Positions 1-11,700 of a stretch of DNA of 64,000 nucleotides are shown piece after piece. The notes below the pieces were generated by a model. It saw only the letters and a program-made list of their open reading frames with translations, was not told the origin of the DNA and did no database searches. The DNA is from Gracilaria domingensis. Its lineage: Eukaryota; Rhodophyta; Florideophyceae; Gracilariales; Gracilariaceae. Numbering within the stretch: position 1 is the first letter of the stretch; every line of letters begins with the position of its first letter. The translations under genes and the position numbers were made by a program. The stretch lies in contig VCMS01000206.1 of NCBI GenBank assembly GCA_022539475.1, forward strand, positions 52,437 to 116,436, written 5' to 3'.

Positions 1-428
1 AGTTCCTTCTGAGATTCCCAATGGTTTGTAGTGCGCTGTTGTGGCTCAATTTGTGTTTGAGACTCAAGCCGTCTCTCTTTTGCCATCGTGCGAAACCAAT
101 TGGCACTTACTCACTCCACTAGGACCCAGCCATTCCCGGAAGTTTCGGCAAAGCCTCCGGCTGTTAGAATTGCGTGTGTTTGCGCAATTGTGACACGTAC
201 TTGTATTACGTCAGATTCTGTATGAGGTTCTTACGTGTGTGAACTCGTGCGTGTCTACACTAAATTGCGCATATGCGGGGTTTACAGCTCTCTGTTGTTT
301 GTGAGCTCACGGATGGTGAGCTGTCTAGATATTATCTGAGCGCGTTCGCACGAGATATAGCGCTTCTGGAAGTGCATAAATACCACTTGTTCAGGGCGCG
401 ACGGACAACAGAAGGAGGTCAAGCACAG
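1..428. other. Upstream part of copia-1 5' LTR plus flank, left edge not defined
   Basis: No gene is supported here. The end of the copia-1 5' LTR is fixed by its match to 5574-5657, but only its last 84 bp (429-512) survive in the 3' copy, so the left LTR boundary cannot be placed. A CATAAATA stretch near 374-381 could be the LTR TATA element, about 130 bp before the primer site. The open frame that crosses this stretch is just the upstream extension of the gag frame. Confidence 0.4.
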
Positions 429-512
429 ACCATCCACTACTCCACCGCCGCCGTGAGAAAAGTATTGTTATTAGTCTATCAGTCGTTCGTTCCCATACAC
501 CCAGCTTTAATT
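429..512 (+). repeat. Copia-1 5' LTR, terminal 84 bp that can be matched
   Basis: This segment repeats at 5574-5657 with two mismatches near position 470 and ends in TTTAATT directly before the primer-binding site. The true 5' LTR must extend further left, but the 3' copy is truncated there. Confidence 0.75.
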
Positions 513-525
513 GTTATGGGCCCAG
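513..525 (+). promoter_or_regulatory. Copia-1 primer-binding site (tRNA-iMet anticodon half), overlaps gag ATG
   Basis: GTTATGGGCCCAG is complementary to the anticodon stem-loop of eukaryotic initiator tRNA-Met (CUGGGCCCAUAAC). The Drosophila copia element is known to use a cleaved tRNA-iMet half in this way. The ATG inside the site (516-518) is also the gag start codon (M-G-P-E-S), as in copia-2. Confidence 0.8.
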
Positions 526-3139
526 AAAGTTCCTCTAACATACTTCCGACGCGCCCGCGGTTTTCTTGGGACATACGAAACGTTCCTTAAACGGATGGAA
601 AGGGAAGCCAAGAGCAGTATGCAAACGCCGTTTCACTGTGGCAGGCTTTTCACCAGACGTTGGCCGACACCAACGATAACACGATCAGACCAGCTGTTCA
701 AGGCATCATGCTTCTGTCTCAACTGTTTGGTAGAGCACGAGATATCTGCAAATCGATCCCTGCGGATACTATTCGCTCCGAGGCCGGAGCCCAAGCGATT
801 GTCGACGCTTTGTACAAGCGTGACCCCCTGGCTGTCGTCTCTGATGTCTATCAGGATTTTTTGGCGCTCCTTAACACTAAGAGGAATGCCAACGAAAGCT
901 TTAAGAACTTCGAATCGCGGTTCCAAGCGCATGTATCCCGTGTGAACGCCCATGGTACCGAGGCAAAATTGTCGGAAGCACTAGTGGCCTTCACTTTGTT
1001 GGCCAATTCGGATGTGGACAGCAACCAGCGTGTGTCAGTTCTCGCGAACTGTTCAGCTAAGGACCACACATTTACCTCCACGTCTAGTACCGATGACTTT
1101 CTCAAAGCCGTTTCATACGAATCTATTGCCTCCGTTCTTCGACAGTGTGACAAAGTTCGAAGCCAGTCATCGCCCTCTGCCGCGACAACCCTGTCCACCA
1201 ACGCCTCTTTTGCTTCATCATCTCGCTCTGGAGGTCGCAAGGCCGCACAACGTCAGCGTATGACACCGGAGGAGATCATTGACCTCAAACAGAAGACAAA
1301 GTGTAATAGATGCGGGAAGTACGGACATTGGGCTAACGATCACCGTCGAGATGGATCGGTGAAGCCTGGATTCAAGTCAACGGACAATCCCGCTACCGGT
1401 GCCAAAGAGAACAAAAATGTGCTGACATTCAACATGGCAACGCTACGCGAGGTAGCTAATCCCTCATCATCTCTCTTGGGAGCCGACGGTCCACTTTTGG
1501 ACAACGCAGCACCATACAGTGGCATTGGTTTGGAAGAGCTGCACATGATCAAAGACCTGGTCCTACCGAACTGGACTGGAAACCTTGACCCGCTACCTGC
1601 GCCTGTGGCAGACAAGACGCACTGGCAATATGGATCAGGGAATCACAGAAGCGACCCGAGGCCTCTATTAGGGTCCATCATGCTCACTGGCCGCACAGAC
1701 CAAGGCGAAGAAGTCAAGATCCGTCACCTCGTTATGGAGGGGTCATCGCAGTGGGTTGTCGGACGCAACGTCACGACCCGCTGTGACATTTTGCATATGA
1801 ATGAGAATCTCCTAAAGTTGCCCAACACCGAAGAAGGTGGAGAAACAACCACAATCTCTCTTGTCGACGTGGATATGCACACTTACATCCCACACTCCGT
1901 GTTTACCTGTGATCCTTTACAACTCACCACCCACGACAAGTCTACACTCTTCTGTGCTACAGCTCATTTTGACGAAGGTCTCGCCGACAGGCCTTGGAAA
2001 GAGTTGAAGAAAATTATCGACAAAGTTCACAGACACATCTGTGGACATTCAACCTACACAGACATCAAGTTACTTCTGCAAAGGAATGGTCTTTGGAACG
2101 AACAAGTCCGAGACTACCTTGAGAAAACTCTCGAAGAATGTACTGTTTGCCTCACAACTGCCAGGCCAAAGAAAGCCCGTAAGGTTTCTCTCAGCAGCAT
2201 GAGTAGAAGTTTCAACGAGGTGGTGTGTGTTGACCATATGTACTTGGATCAGTACTGTGTAATGCACATTATGGACTCCACCACAAGGTACTCTGCTGGA
2301 TGCGTCGTTAAAAACGCATCAATGGAGAGTGCGATTTACGTTTTTGATGCACACTGGATTACGCCATTCTGGTTCCCCCATACCGTGGCATTTGATCCAG
2401 CATTCAGTAACTCATTGTTAAGCAGTTTTTAATGCTCCATCACATAGAAGCCCGGCCTCTACCGCCACGGAGGCATAACAAGAACGTACTGGAATCTAAG
2501 CATCGGGTCATAAGAGATATTTTCCTTCGTCTTAAGGAAAATTCTCCCATTGGCTTTCAACAGCATCCGCGCCTGGTTATTAGTCAGGCAATTCGCATCT
2601 CCAACGATTTGTACGGCAATGATGTAATGTCTGCACACGAGCTAGCCAAGGGGTACGCACGCCCGATCGAGGCCGGTAAAGGCCCCACATTACTGCCTCA
2701 GGAACTGGAAGATGCACATGAGAACCTCCTGGCCAAACGAAAGTTAACTCTCATTCTACGCTCTAAAGCCTTGAAAGAATTTCCAATGTCTATTGGTGAC
2801 CTCGTACAAGTTTACATCAAACTCCAACACGAGAAGAGAGGACGTTGGTCAGAACCAAAGCCAATACTTTCATTTGACCTCGAAGGTAGAACTATCACAG
2901 TGCCAGGTAAGGGAGGCCGAACAGTGTCAGCAGCAATCGAAGATGTCAGACCGGCACTTCGCACAAGGGAACTAGCAACTGCTGTGCAACAGGTAATTGA
3001 TGATATGGACCGAACGCTAGAAGAATCTCTTTCAGACTACCTAGATTCTTCTGAAGAAGACACAAGAGAGCAAGCTGACAGTTCTTCGGAAAGAACATCT
3101 GAACAACAAGCTGATACAGAAATAGAACCTGCAAGCATC

Positions 3140-3307
3140 GGACCCCAATATAGTGTAGGTGACCAAATCGAAGTATATTGGCCGGATGACAAGCAGTTTT
3201 ACACAGGAACTGTCGCCAGACACAACCCACGCACGCAGAAGTATTCCGTGAACTATCTTGATGGGGATAAGGAAGTTTTAAATCTTCAGGAAGAGAACTG
3301 GAGGTAT
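3140..3307 (+). other. Tudor/agenet-like domain in copia-1 polyprotein
   Basis: The stretch reads VGDQIEVYWPDDKQFYTGTV, then YSVNYLDGDKEVLNL. This is the pattern of Tudor/agenet-type chromatin-reader folds: a hydrophobic start, W-P-x-D, F-Y-x-G-x-V and Y-x-D-G-D-x-E. It lies between the integrase C-terminus and the reverse transcriptase, separated by an acidic Ser-rich linker, and recurs at the same place in copia-2. The fold assignment is from motif recognition only. Confidence 0.6.
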
Positions 3308-3588
3308 GCGTCAGATAATGGCAATGGTACGGATCCAGGAACAACCGCAGCAACAGAATCTCAGAACCAAGCCCAAGAGACTTTACAGTCTGCCGAGGTT
3401 CAACTCTCCCCTGGCCAGGAGTTGGAAAGCAAAGAGCGCGAGATAATTGCTACCTACTTTAAAGCCTTTGGTAGTCAGGAATTTATGCTTCACCGAGCTC
3501 AAGGACTGCCGCTTTATGCAACCCAGAATGCGTTCGAAAGAGAACAGAAGTCATTCATGCGTACAGTTCGCGTCGTTCCTGTATCCAA

Positions 3589-3778
3589 TGTCAGTAGTAC
3601 TGCACATTAAGTGGCACCCATTTACATAGATTAGCACCCGTTTAAGCATCTGCTTCTTTCACTATTAAAGCAGTGCTGAGGAGAACCAGACACACAGTCT
3701 TGTTCTCCAACGCCTCACTACTCATTCGCTCTCACAGGTTATGGGCCCAGTACGCCTCACTACTCATTCGCTCTCACA
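3589..3778 (+). mobile_element. Mini-copia relic: 148-bp LTR, primer site, 27-bp LTR remnant
   Basis: A TGTCAG...CTCACA LTR spans 3589-3736. It is followed by the 14-base primer site GGTTATGGGCCCAG (3737-3750), one base, and then a second copy of the last 27 bp of the LTR (3752-3778). A perfect 5-bp target duplication TCCAA flanks it (3584-3588 and 3779-3783). It lies inside copia-1 coding sequence between integrase and reverse transcriptase and introduces the stop at 3608-3610. The insert plus one duplication is 195 bp, so the downstream frame is preserved. It is a different LTR family from copia-1 and copia-2 but uses the same iMet-half primer site. Confidence 0.85.
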
Positions 3779-4865
3779 TCCAAAGTCCCTCGCCACGCCA
3801 ACATTGTCACAAGTCATGTGTTGTACAAAGTGAAGAAGTGTGACGATGAATCCTTTACCCTCAAAGCCCGAATCGCTGTTCATGGTAATAAGGATAGAGA
3901 GAAAGACGTACTCAAGACTGATTCCGCAACTTGTCCTCCTGTTGGAATTCGGATCTTACTGTCTTTGGCTGTCATTCACAAGTGGACATTGGCAAAAATT
4001 GACTTCAAAAGTGCGTTTCTTCAGACAGAAGCCGAACGTGATGTGTATCTTATACCACCAAGAGAGTGCACGACGAGGAACCAACACTACTGGTTGCTCC
4101 TGGCAGCGGCATATGGTCTGGTTAATGCTGGTGCCAAATGGCAACAAGTGAGTGATGATGCTCTTCGCAGCTTTGGATTCATGCAGTTAGTATACGTCCC
4201 ACAACTTTTCTACCTCACACATAAATGCCGGACATGCATTCTAGCAGTGAAGGTAGTGGATGATATACTATTTGCTGGTGAGAGAAGTAAGCTTACTGAG
4301 TTGATTATGGAAATTGGAAAGGAGTATGAACTTGGCACAATCGTCTATGGCCCTGGATAGTTCAATTTTTATGGACTTCGCGTGCACCAGAAGGAAGATT
4401 ACACCGTTACTATTGATGGTGAGGAGAAGCTTCAAACGTTCGAAAGCTACGTGATCAGCCGTAATCGCCGCAAGGAACTTGACAAGTGTCTAAACGCTAT
4501 TGAGTCGTCTGCATTTCGTTCTGTCAATAGCTCAATTGGTTGGTTAGGGATCGCCGCTTCTCCGTTCTGTGCACATGCTGCGAGCTACCTCCAACAGAAA
4601 GGGCCTGAACCGCTTGTCAAAGATCTTATAACTCAGATTAACCTTTTGAAGGAATTGAAAAGACGTGGCTCCCTGCTGAGTTTTCTAAGACCAAGTGGGC
4701 AGAAGGAATGTCGCGTTGTAGTGTTTTGCGACGCCAGTCGCTCTACTGATCATGGACAACTGGGATTTGTGGCCGGACTTTTATTTGGTGACCTTTCTAT
4801 CGACTCCATCTTTCATACAATTTGCTGGAGTTCACACAAGTCTCGAAGACCAGTCAAGTCGATTC

Positions 4866-5391
4866 CCATTGCTTCCAACCTGCTGAATATTGATTCGATA
4901 TCGTCGATGTACTCGGACATACTCACGTCTTCCGAGTACGTCTTCTGGTGGAGCTCTGCTTGCAGTTGTACCCTCGTGGCTGCATTCACTGTAGCGTACC
5001 TTTCCTTCAGCTTCTCATACATTCGGAAAGGATTTCGACGGTCTGAGGAGATGGTACGGAGCGGTTTGTCCCCCAAAGCCTGCACAAGAATCATACGTGC
5101 CTTAGCAACATTCTGCTTAACGGCGTTCTCGAGTTCATCTTCACCTCGCTCTCCAATTGGGTCCGCTGTCACCGAGGAGAGTAATTCCTTTGATTCGAGG
5201 AGAGCCTCAAATCGCATTTGCCAGAGAACGAAGTCTTCCCCGCGACAAGCGTTGAAGCGAGGGATGCGCTTTGAACTATCCTCGTCGTTCATGGTCGGAT
5301 TGCAGGGCCTCAGGAGTCGTTCCCGAGGCGATGCTACCACTGATGGCTGAAGTGGAGAGAAACTGGGCGGATAGTTGGCCCGTTTACTCAT
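4866..5391 (-). pseudogene. Copia-3 Gag (UBN2-type), 5' part, inserted in reverse orientation
   Basis: Reading leftward from ATG at 5391, the frame encodes a copia-type Gag of the UBN2 kind. It contains FVLWQMRFEALLESKEL, YEKLKERYATVNAATRVQLQAEL and MSEYIDDIESIFSRLEAMG, typical of the N-terminal helical part of Ty1/copia capsids in plants and animals. It is a different lineage from copia-1 and copia-2, whose Gags do not resemble it. Homology stops near 4866, where copia-1 RNase H sequence begins; the last residues of the open frame there are antisense of copia-1. The 3' remainder of this element is missing, so it is a truncated fragment. Confidence 0.75.
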
Positions 5392-5573
5392 CTACCCGGC
5401 AATGGTAGTCCTTATATGCAAGTTGTAGTACTGTAAAACCCTGCTAAAAACAGTACAGGTATGAACAAGCTAAGTACAGGGAGCCTCAGAACCATACAAT
5501 TCAAAGTAGTGATATCCTACATAATATCTATTACGTTAGATCTGACAATTCAATAAAGTCTGTAATCTCATCA
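5392..5573 (-). repeat. Probable LTR/leader of copia-3
   Basis: Read on the minus strand the segment begins TGATGAGATTACAG at 5573, directly against copia-1 LTR sequence, and runs to the copia-3 Gag ATG at 5391. A TG start next to foreign LTR sequence fits an LTR terminus inserted into the copia-1 3' LTR. The LTR end and the primer site could not be placed because the partner LTR is lost. Confidence 0.45.
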
Positions 5574-5657
5574 ACCATCCACTACTCCACCGCCGCCGTG
5601 AGAAAAGTATTGTCACTAGTCTATCAGTCGTTCGTTCCCATACACCCAGCTTTAATT
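5574..5657 (+). repeat. Copia-1 3' LTR, terminal 84 bp
   Basis: This matches 429-512 with two mismatches. Its 5' side is replaced by copia-3. It ends with TTTAATT and is followed by unrelated sequence (CCGGCAGCCC). Confidence 0.75.
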
Positions 5658-6454
5658 CCGGCAGCCCTGAGGGCTTAAGTTTGGGATCATTGCTCTAAGG
5701 GCTTGGTACATTCCATTGGTTATCTTCTGTGCCCCATCGGCCGTTGATAGGTTTAAAGGCCGGTCATGGAGACCATAGTACGTGACGTTTTGGATGTTAT
5801 GGTGACCATAGGTCTGGCTCTGTTTAACCCGAAGCGCACCCACTGGTGAGGTATCCAGAGGAGGTACAGGATTTCAAACGAGGGTATGGTGTTTTTCTTT
5901 CATTGGATTATGCATGCAGAACGAACTGAATCTATGGCGACTTTTCGGAGACGGAAAAGTCTAAGGGGGGAGCTATGTGGTATTATGAGCCTTAGGCTTG
6001 ATTCCGCATTATCGGTCATTGCTTGTGTGTGGATGGTGTTCTACAGGTTGTATTCGTGGGGCTTTGTCGGCCCTCAAAAGTCTATTTATTTCTAACGTGT
6101 AGTATTTGTACCATAGAGAGTATAGATGGTACACGTGATGCACTGCGTTACAGTGCACCACTCTGGAGGTTAAGGCTCCTTGCCGGCGATACTTAGGCTG
6201 CTGGAACTGCACTTCTTTTTTGTGGTAAATTAGAAGATTCCTTGGCAACTATCTGACCCCATGGGTTAGCAAGTATCAAAGGTTTTTAGATATTTACGCC
6301 ATCGCTACGTCGCTCGCCGTTTTCGGTCAGCACGATGGATAGCGCCGGCTCATTGCATCTTTTTACCAGTGGTCTCGCCGTTGGCACCTCATCCTTTGGA
6401 CCGTTCCTCCCGTGGTTATTGACTTGTGCCACTGTACTACATGGTTAGGGGCGG
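5658..6454. other. Unassigned spacer between copia relics
   Basis: No gene or recognisable element is supported. Short open frames of 60-80 codons occur on both strands but lack motifs or repeats elsewhere in the window. It probably includes debris of the copia-4 relic that follows. Confidence 0.3.
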
Positions 6455-7075
6455 CCGCATCACCCTTTTGTGCATTTGCTGCTAGTTTTTTCTGCTAGTT
6501 TCTTGCAGCAGAAGGGCCCGCGCCCAAGATTGAAGGACATGGTGACACAGGTCAATATGCTGAAGAATCTCAAGAAGCGTGGATCTACAGTGCATTATGT
6601 GCGCCCTACAGATGGCAAGAGATATGAGGTTTCAGTATTGGTCTTCGCAGATGCAATTAGAACAGATCACTATGGACAGTTAGGCTCAATTGCTGGAATT
6701 CTTTTTGGTGATTTTGAGAAGGATTCTGTTTTCTACCGCTTTCTTGGTCGTCTCGAAAGTCTAAACGCCCTGTGAAGTCTATCGAATCTGCTGAAATATT
6801 GGCAGCAGGAGAGGCCACCGATGAAGGAAAAGTGTTGGCAAAGGCCTTGACTACGGTGCTCGGCATCAAAGCTAGAATTATTGTGGTTGTGAATTCCAAG
6901 GATCTTTTCCTACGTTGTCAACTTGCCGTAACAGTCTTGACATGTTGATACGAGCTGACGTCACCGTCAACAGGTTTGAGTTCGAAACTCATAATGTTGA
7001 CAAGATGATCTGGATATTGGGCAAGATAAACCTTGCTGATCCTCTGACCAAGACGTACAGTTTGTCGCAGTAACC
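6455..7075 (+). pseudogene. Copia-4 RT C-terminus and RNase H relic
   Basis: The sequence encodes FLQQKGPRPRLKDMVTQVN, then EVSVLVFADA and HYGQLGSIAGILFGDF, aligning to the RT-RNase H end of copia-2 (43920-44190). After a frameshift near 6755 the match continues with KRPVKSIESAEILAAGEATDEGK and on to the DPLTKT end motif near 7045-7060. At least two more frame breaks are present. Upstream domains are absent, so only the 3' end of a relative of copia-1/2 remains. Confidence 0.75.
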
Positions 7076-7174
7076 TCTAGAGCTGTTGCTTTTCTCCGGA
7101 AAACTTTTCTTTACGTTCGAATCGTTGGAGTCCCGTAGTTCGTACTGTTCTACCGGATGAGTTATGCGGGGAAC

Positions 7175-7190
7175 AAAGAAGAGGAGGGAG
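7175..7190 (+). promoter_or_regulatory. Polypurine tract of copia-4
   Basis: A 16-base all-purine run (AAAGAAGAGGAGGGAG) follows the RNase H relic by about 100 bp and precedes TGTGTATCG, a plausible start of the 3' LTR. No second LTR copy was found, so the LTR end cannot be defined. Confidence 0.45.
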
Positions 7191-8752
7191 TGTGTATCGT
7201 GCCCGATTGTGACGCAGCACGAGCACAGGCTGCATAGCGCGTAGCAGTTTGGTGTCCAAGCTTCGAGCTGTGTCTTGGCTGGAGGATGCCTGTGCGATGC
7301 GGCGTAGAGTACAAAACCAGCTAGTCTCAGTAGTGCCGCTTGATAGACGGTTTGTCAGACCTGCACCCCGTCGAGTAAACGTCTGATCACCCATCTCATC
7401 CAGTTGTTTTGTTTTGTGATTAATATTATTGCTGTTGGGTTGATGGTTTACGATGAATAGGTGGCGACCATGAGGGTAGTCTGTTTGAAGGCCATAAATA
7501 GTACAGGAATGGGTGCGTTTTGCTCTGCTTGCTGAAACAGAATGGCGCCATTGATAAACCGAGCGTAAAGAACGGGCGTGATATAATAAAAAGTGCTAAA
7601 GATGCAAACATTATGGCGGATTGGATATATGGGATTCTTTGGTGCGATCGACTGAAACAAAGTCACGAAAGTAGCACGCATTTTCAGCAGAAGTACTGTT
7701 GGCACAGACTTTGCGGCGGTATTAAATGGAAGCCGTCAAGCGTGGACTGCAGCATCGTGTGAGCCTGCGGCGCAGTGTTGGCGGCACGGTGGTCGCGAAG
7801 AGCGAGAGAGCCAACGGCTGCCCGGGCTGATTAACGCCCCCCTGCATAGAAGCGGGCTTGAGCAGGCGGCCAGGGGGCTCGTCGGTGGTCTGACGAGTCG
7901 CGCGTGCGAGCTGAAAAGGGATAAAGTGAGCGCGGCGGCCGCGTGTGGGTGGAGAAGATGGGCGCACGGTTGTAGGGAATGCAGTGCACTGCCCAGGCCC
8001 TGTCGTAACAAGCGTGAGTGCACGCTGTTGCGGCGCGCGGCGGCACGTTGCAGCTGCTGTAACTTACGCCTCGAGGGTGCAGGTTAGTCCGAGCTCGCAC
8101 GTGCGCGCGTGGTATAGCGTGGGGCGGTTGCTGACGCGGCGTGGCCACGTGGCCAGCTCAGGTTACACCGCAATTCACTGTAATGTTTTGAACGAGTTTT
8201 GAGCGCCCTTTGTTTCAAATACGTTTAAAACGGGTTAAAACGTTTCGTTTTATTCGAAACCTGTTTTGAGGGTTTGTATACCCACAACGCAGAAAATCTT
8301 AATCAATTCTGATGCGAACCACATCTATTTGGACCAAACTCTCGCGAGAAAGAGCATTGTCCAGAGCTTGGGACTTTTCCTTTTCTGGAGAATACAAGTT
8401 TGAAATGTTGGGGTGGACTGAATGTTTGAGTCACACTTTTGCGAAAAAGAGCAAACAGTTTTGCTTTGAGTTTGGCATCTTGAGTTTTACAATTCGTTTT
8501 CCATACCCCTGGGTAGCAGAAGCTGTCCCCCTGCTGATCTTCACTGTGTAAGTACGCGACGAGAACGTCTGCCTCGAGAAGACAGGCGCACCCCTCAACT
8601 TGCTCGAGGCACACCCAAAGTGTGCTCAGCGCACAGCGCAAGCAGGAAGCGCATCAAAAGCACGCACGCATCGCAAAACGAGCAGAAATGCGTACTTGCG
8701 GCGCAAGCAGCGCCACGTTCCGGGGGTTGTTTTTGTCGCTTTGCAATGTTAG
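7191..8752. other. Probable copia-4 LTR remnant followed by GC-rich spacer
   Basis: From 7191 the sequence may be LTR of copia-4. From about 7740 to 8170 it is GC- and CpG-rich like the decayed WD40 relics elsewhere in the array, but I could not align it convincingly to a WD40 repeat. From 8180 to 8750 there is ordinary spacer that forms the 3' flank of gene A. No gene is supported. Confidence 0.3.
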
Positions 8753-11700
8753 CTACCACTCAATCTCGCACACGGGCCTCAAGTTGGCGTCGCAGAATAC
8801 GTTGGCACCATCGCTGGTGCGAATGAGACGGCACTCGAATGTGCCCAACCACATCGGCCCGCTCTCAGACCAACACCATGCCTCGTCTTCAGCCAAACTG
8901 CTGCCCCAAGTGACGTGCAAGGAGCTGACGGCGTGGTCGTCGGGCGCGAGCAGCGCGCCGACGCGCCGCCCGAGCTGCACGTCGCACAGCGCCATGCGGC
9001 GGCTGCCCAGCTGGCACAGCACGCGCGTGCCGTCGGCGTTGACGCCCACGCGGCGGACGCCTTCGCCCAGCTGGAGCGGCGCGCACACGCGCGCGCCGCT
9101 GCGCGCGTCGCACACGTGCAGCGCGCCATCAGCCGTGCCGAACGCCACGCGCGAGCCGTCGGCGCTCATCGCCACGCTGCCCACGTGCGCGGCGCGCTCC
9201 GCCATGCGCCGCGCCTCCGCCGGCGCGCGCTGCAGCCGCCACACCCACAGCGCGTACTCGAGAAGCGGCCTGCCCGCGTGGTGGTACGACGCGTACGCCA
9301 CGCGCGCGCCGTCGCCGCTGAACGCCACCCCGCCCGGCCAGCCGTCGCGCAGCCGGTGCTGCGCCACCTCCGCTCTGCTGTCCGCCTCCCACACGCGCAG
9401 CGTCCCGTCGAGCGATCCGGACGCCACTCGCCTCCCGTCGAAGCTCAGCGCAACGCACTCCACTCGGGCGCGTCCCGCCAGCGGCTGCCCCACCGCCTGC
9501 CCGCTCGCAGCGTCCCACACTTGCAGCGTTGCCCCCCCCGACGCGCAAACCACTCGCCTGCCATCGTCGCTGATCGCAACGCATTCCACCCCGACAATGT
9601 CACCGCCGCGAGGCTCAAACGGCCGACCTTCCCTTCCCACCTCCCATATCCGCAACGTCGAATCAGCTGTCCCACAAATCACCTCCGTTCCGTCGCTGTC
9701 AAACGCCACGCATGTGCAGGGATTCCTGGCCGTCAGATGGTGCTCCTCCATTTGCTCCCCGCTCTCCGCCTTCCATATTCGCACCGTTCCGTCCTCCTCC
9801 CCGGACGCCACCTGCTTTCCGTTCTCACTAAACCCCACGCACCGCACACAGCCAACGTCACCCATTTGAAGCTGTCCCACCGTCATTCCGCTCCCAACTT
9901 CCCGTATCCGCACCGTTCCTGTTCTTACACTTCCGGACACTTCCCCCGTCCCGCACACTACTCGCGTCCCGTCCTCGCTGAAAGCAACGCAGTACACACC
10001 ACCATCTTCGCAAGGCTGTGTTACTGCAATCAGCGGCTGTCCTACCGCCTCACCGCTTCCAACCTCCCATATCCGAACAGTTCCGTCCCCTGATCCAGAC
10101 ACCACTCGACTCCCGTCCCTACTCAACGCAACGCACCAAACTGCAGCGGTGTGGCCCTCCAGGGCTTGTCCCACCATCTCTCCGTTCTCAACATTCCATA
10201 TTCGAATAGTTCTGTCGGCTGACCCAGTTGCCACCCGAGTACCGTCATCGTTGAGCGTAACATCATAGATCGTGTTGTCGTGGGCCTTGAACGTTGTGCA
10301 TAGTAAGCACGTTTCTGCATCCCACACAAAAACTCTCCCACCCACATCCCCAACCGCAACGATTCTTAGGTTGGTAGATACTGCTGCCTTGAAAGCGCCC
10401 GCAACTTTTTCCACTTCCGTTTGAAACTTTCTTGTTTTCTGCAACCCGATCTTACGGTCATAAGACATCCAATATAAATCGAAGTCCAACCTGTTTTGCA
10501 GTACAGCGTAAACGTGATGACCCCGGACAAATGAACAAAGAACTCGAAACTCGTCTTCCAAATCTATCACCTCTTTCGAACCTTCATTTGCCTGTTGTAA
10601 CAATCCCGCCGACGCCTTGGCCCATGGCCTGGGAGCACATTCTTCAATCTTTGCAACAAAACTTTTCGTTCTTTCGCAAATCTGCGCGTGTCGTAGCAAT
10701 CTTCCATGCACTTGGAACCACGCTTCGCGTGTGTTGTGCACAACAAACGTATGACTCATCTGAGCCGCTTGGCGAACTGCCTCCAAATGAGTCATGTGGC
10801 TCCTTGTGTCAGAGTCTGTGCTGCACAAAGCTGATTTGCCCCACTCAATGTCCTCATTCACATAGAACATGCCGCTCTCTTGGAGGCGCATCACAACCCA
10901 GTTTGGTTGCGAAAGCAACCACAGTAGCTCTTCCAGGGAGCCGGATTCGTATAGCAGTCGACACAGATTGTCCAAGATGTAACTGTCATCTTCAAACCTC
11001 CACCACGCCCAACGAACTTCTCTTCTCGATTCCTTAGCATCATCAACATCATTGCCTTCAATCTCACGGTCTTCACTACCTCCACAACATATCATTGCAT
11101 GCTTCAATAGTCGTGTCAGTCTTGTCTCTCTTCGTCCGGAAATCGCCAGATCGGTTGACATTCGTCTATCGACCACAACTTCTAATTCCATTTCTCGAGC
11201 TCTTTCCTTGTAGTTTCCAATCAACGTCTTGAAACATTCCGTTCTCAATTGTTCCGACGTCCTATCAACGGCCAGGTCTAAAACAAGATCGTGAATCTCA
11301 ATGTACGTACGGCCTTCATCTTCCCTTCGAATTCGCACAACCGACACATCGTACAGCTTCTTGGCCCACTTCATCGTTTCTCTCAAGTCCTTTGCGCCCC
11401 ACAAACATTGCAACATCAACAAAGGAATGTCTTGCTTCTTCCGAACAATGCATAACTTCTCAAACTTTTCCTTAAACCCTCCCTCATTTCCCAACGCCTT
11501 CAACGAACTGTCCACGATCAGTCCCAGTTTCCCATGCCGGTCTTCATCAACTTCATTGATGGTATTGAATCCCTGCACGTAGTCGCTCCATGCGTTTTGA
11601 AAGTTTTCCAAACGCTGCTCCGAGTATTCGCGCACCGCACCTCCCGCAATACCAAGTGCTAGTGGAAGACCTCCACATTGCTCCAACACAACACTTAAGG

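Larger units (their letters stand above)
516..4865 (+). pseudogene. Copia-1 gag-pol polyprotein (disrupted)
   Basis: The frame starts at the ATG inside the primer site and has a TAA at 588-590 where copia-2 has Trp. It runs through gag with a C-X2-C-X4-H-X4-H zinc knuckle (near 1302-1345), a protease-like block LLDNAAPYSGIG (near 1495-1530), the HHCC region (near 2030-2145) and the first two acidic integrase residues (VCVDH, AFDP). A frameshift lies near 2417-2431. The integrase Glu (LESKH, near 2490) follows in the next frame. A Tudor-like module occupies 3140-3307. Reverse transcriptase resumes after the mini-copia insertion and keeps its VVDD catalytic box (near 4253-4264). A TAG at 4358-4360 precedes the RNase H region, which breaks off near 4865. 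The product would be non-functional. Confidence 0.85.
429..5657 (+). mobile_element. Copia-1: decayed, multiply interrupted Ty1/copia element
   Basis: This is a degenerate copia element in the order gag, protease, integrase, reverse transcriptase, start of RNase H. It is bounded by an 84-bp LTR-end duplication (429-512 and 5574-5657) that differs at two positions. It is interrupted by a 190-bp mini-copia relic (3589-3778) and by a minus-strand fragment of another copia lineage (about 4866-5573). That fragment replaces the last part of RNase H and most of the 3' LTR. Protein similarity to copia-2 (34764-44945) holds along the whole length, so both belong to one family. It carries several stops and a frameshift and is not autonomous. 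Confidence 0.85.

Noticed and set aside
7740-8170. GC-rich stretch left of gene A as another WD40 relic
   Set aside because: The base composition is similar to that of the relics, but I could not find a convincing WD40 strand pattern in any frame.
8622-9869. 415-codon plus-strand open frame, and 537-codon ones at 15816-17429 and 22852-24465
   Set aside because: They are antisense to the WD40 coding parts of genes A, B and C. Their Ser/Pro/His/Arg-rich repeats mirror the WD40 periodicity, and the minus strand carries the recognisable domains.
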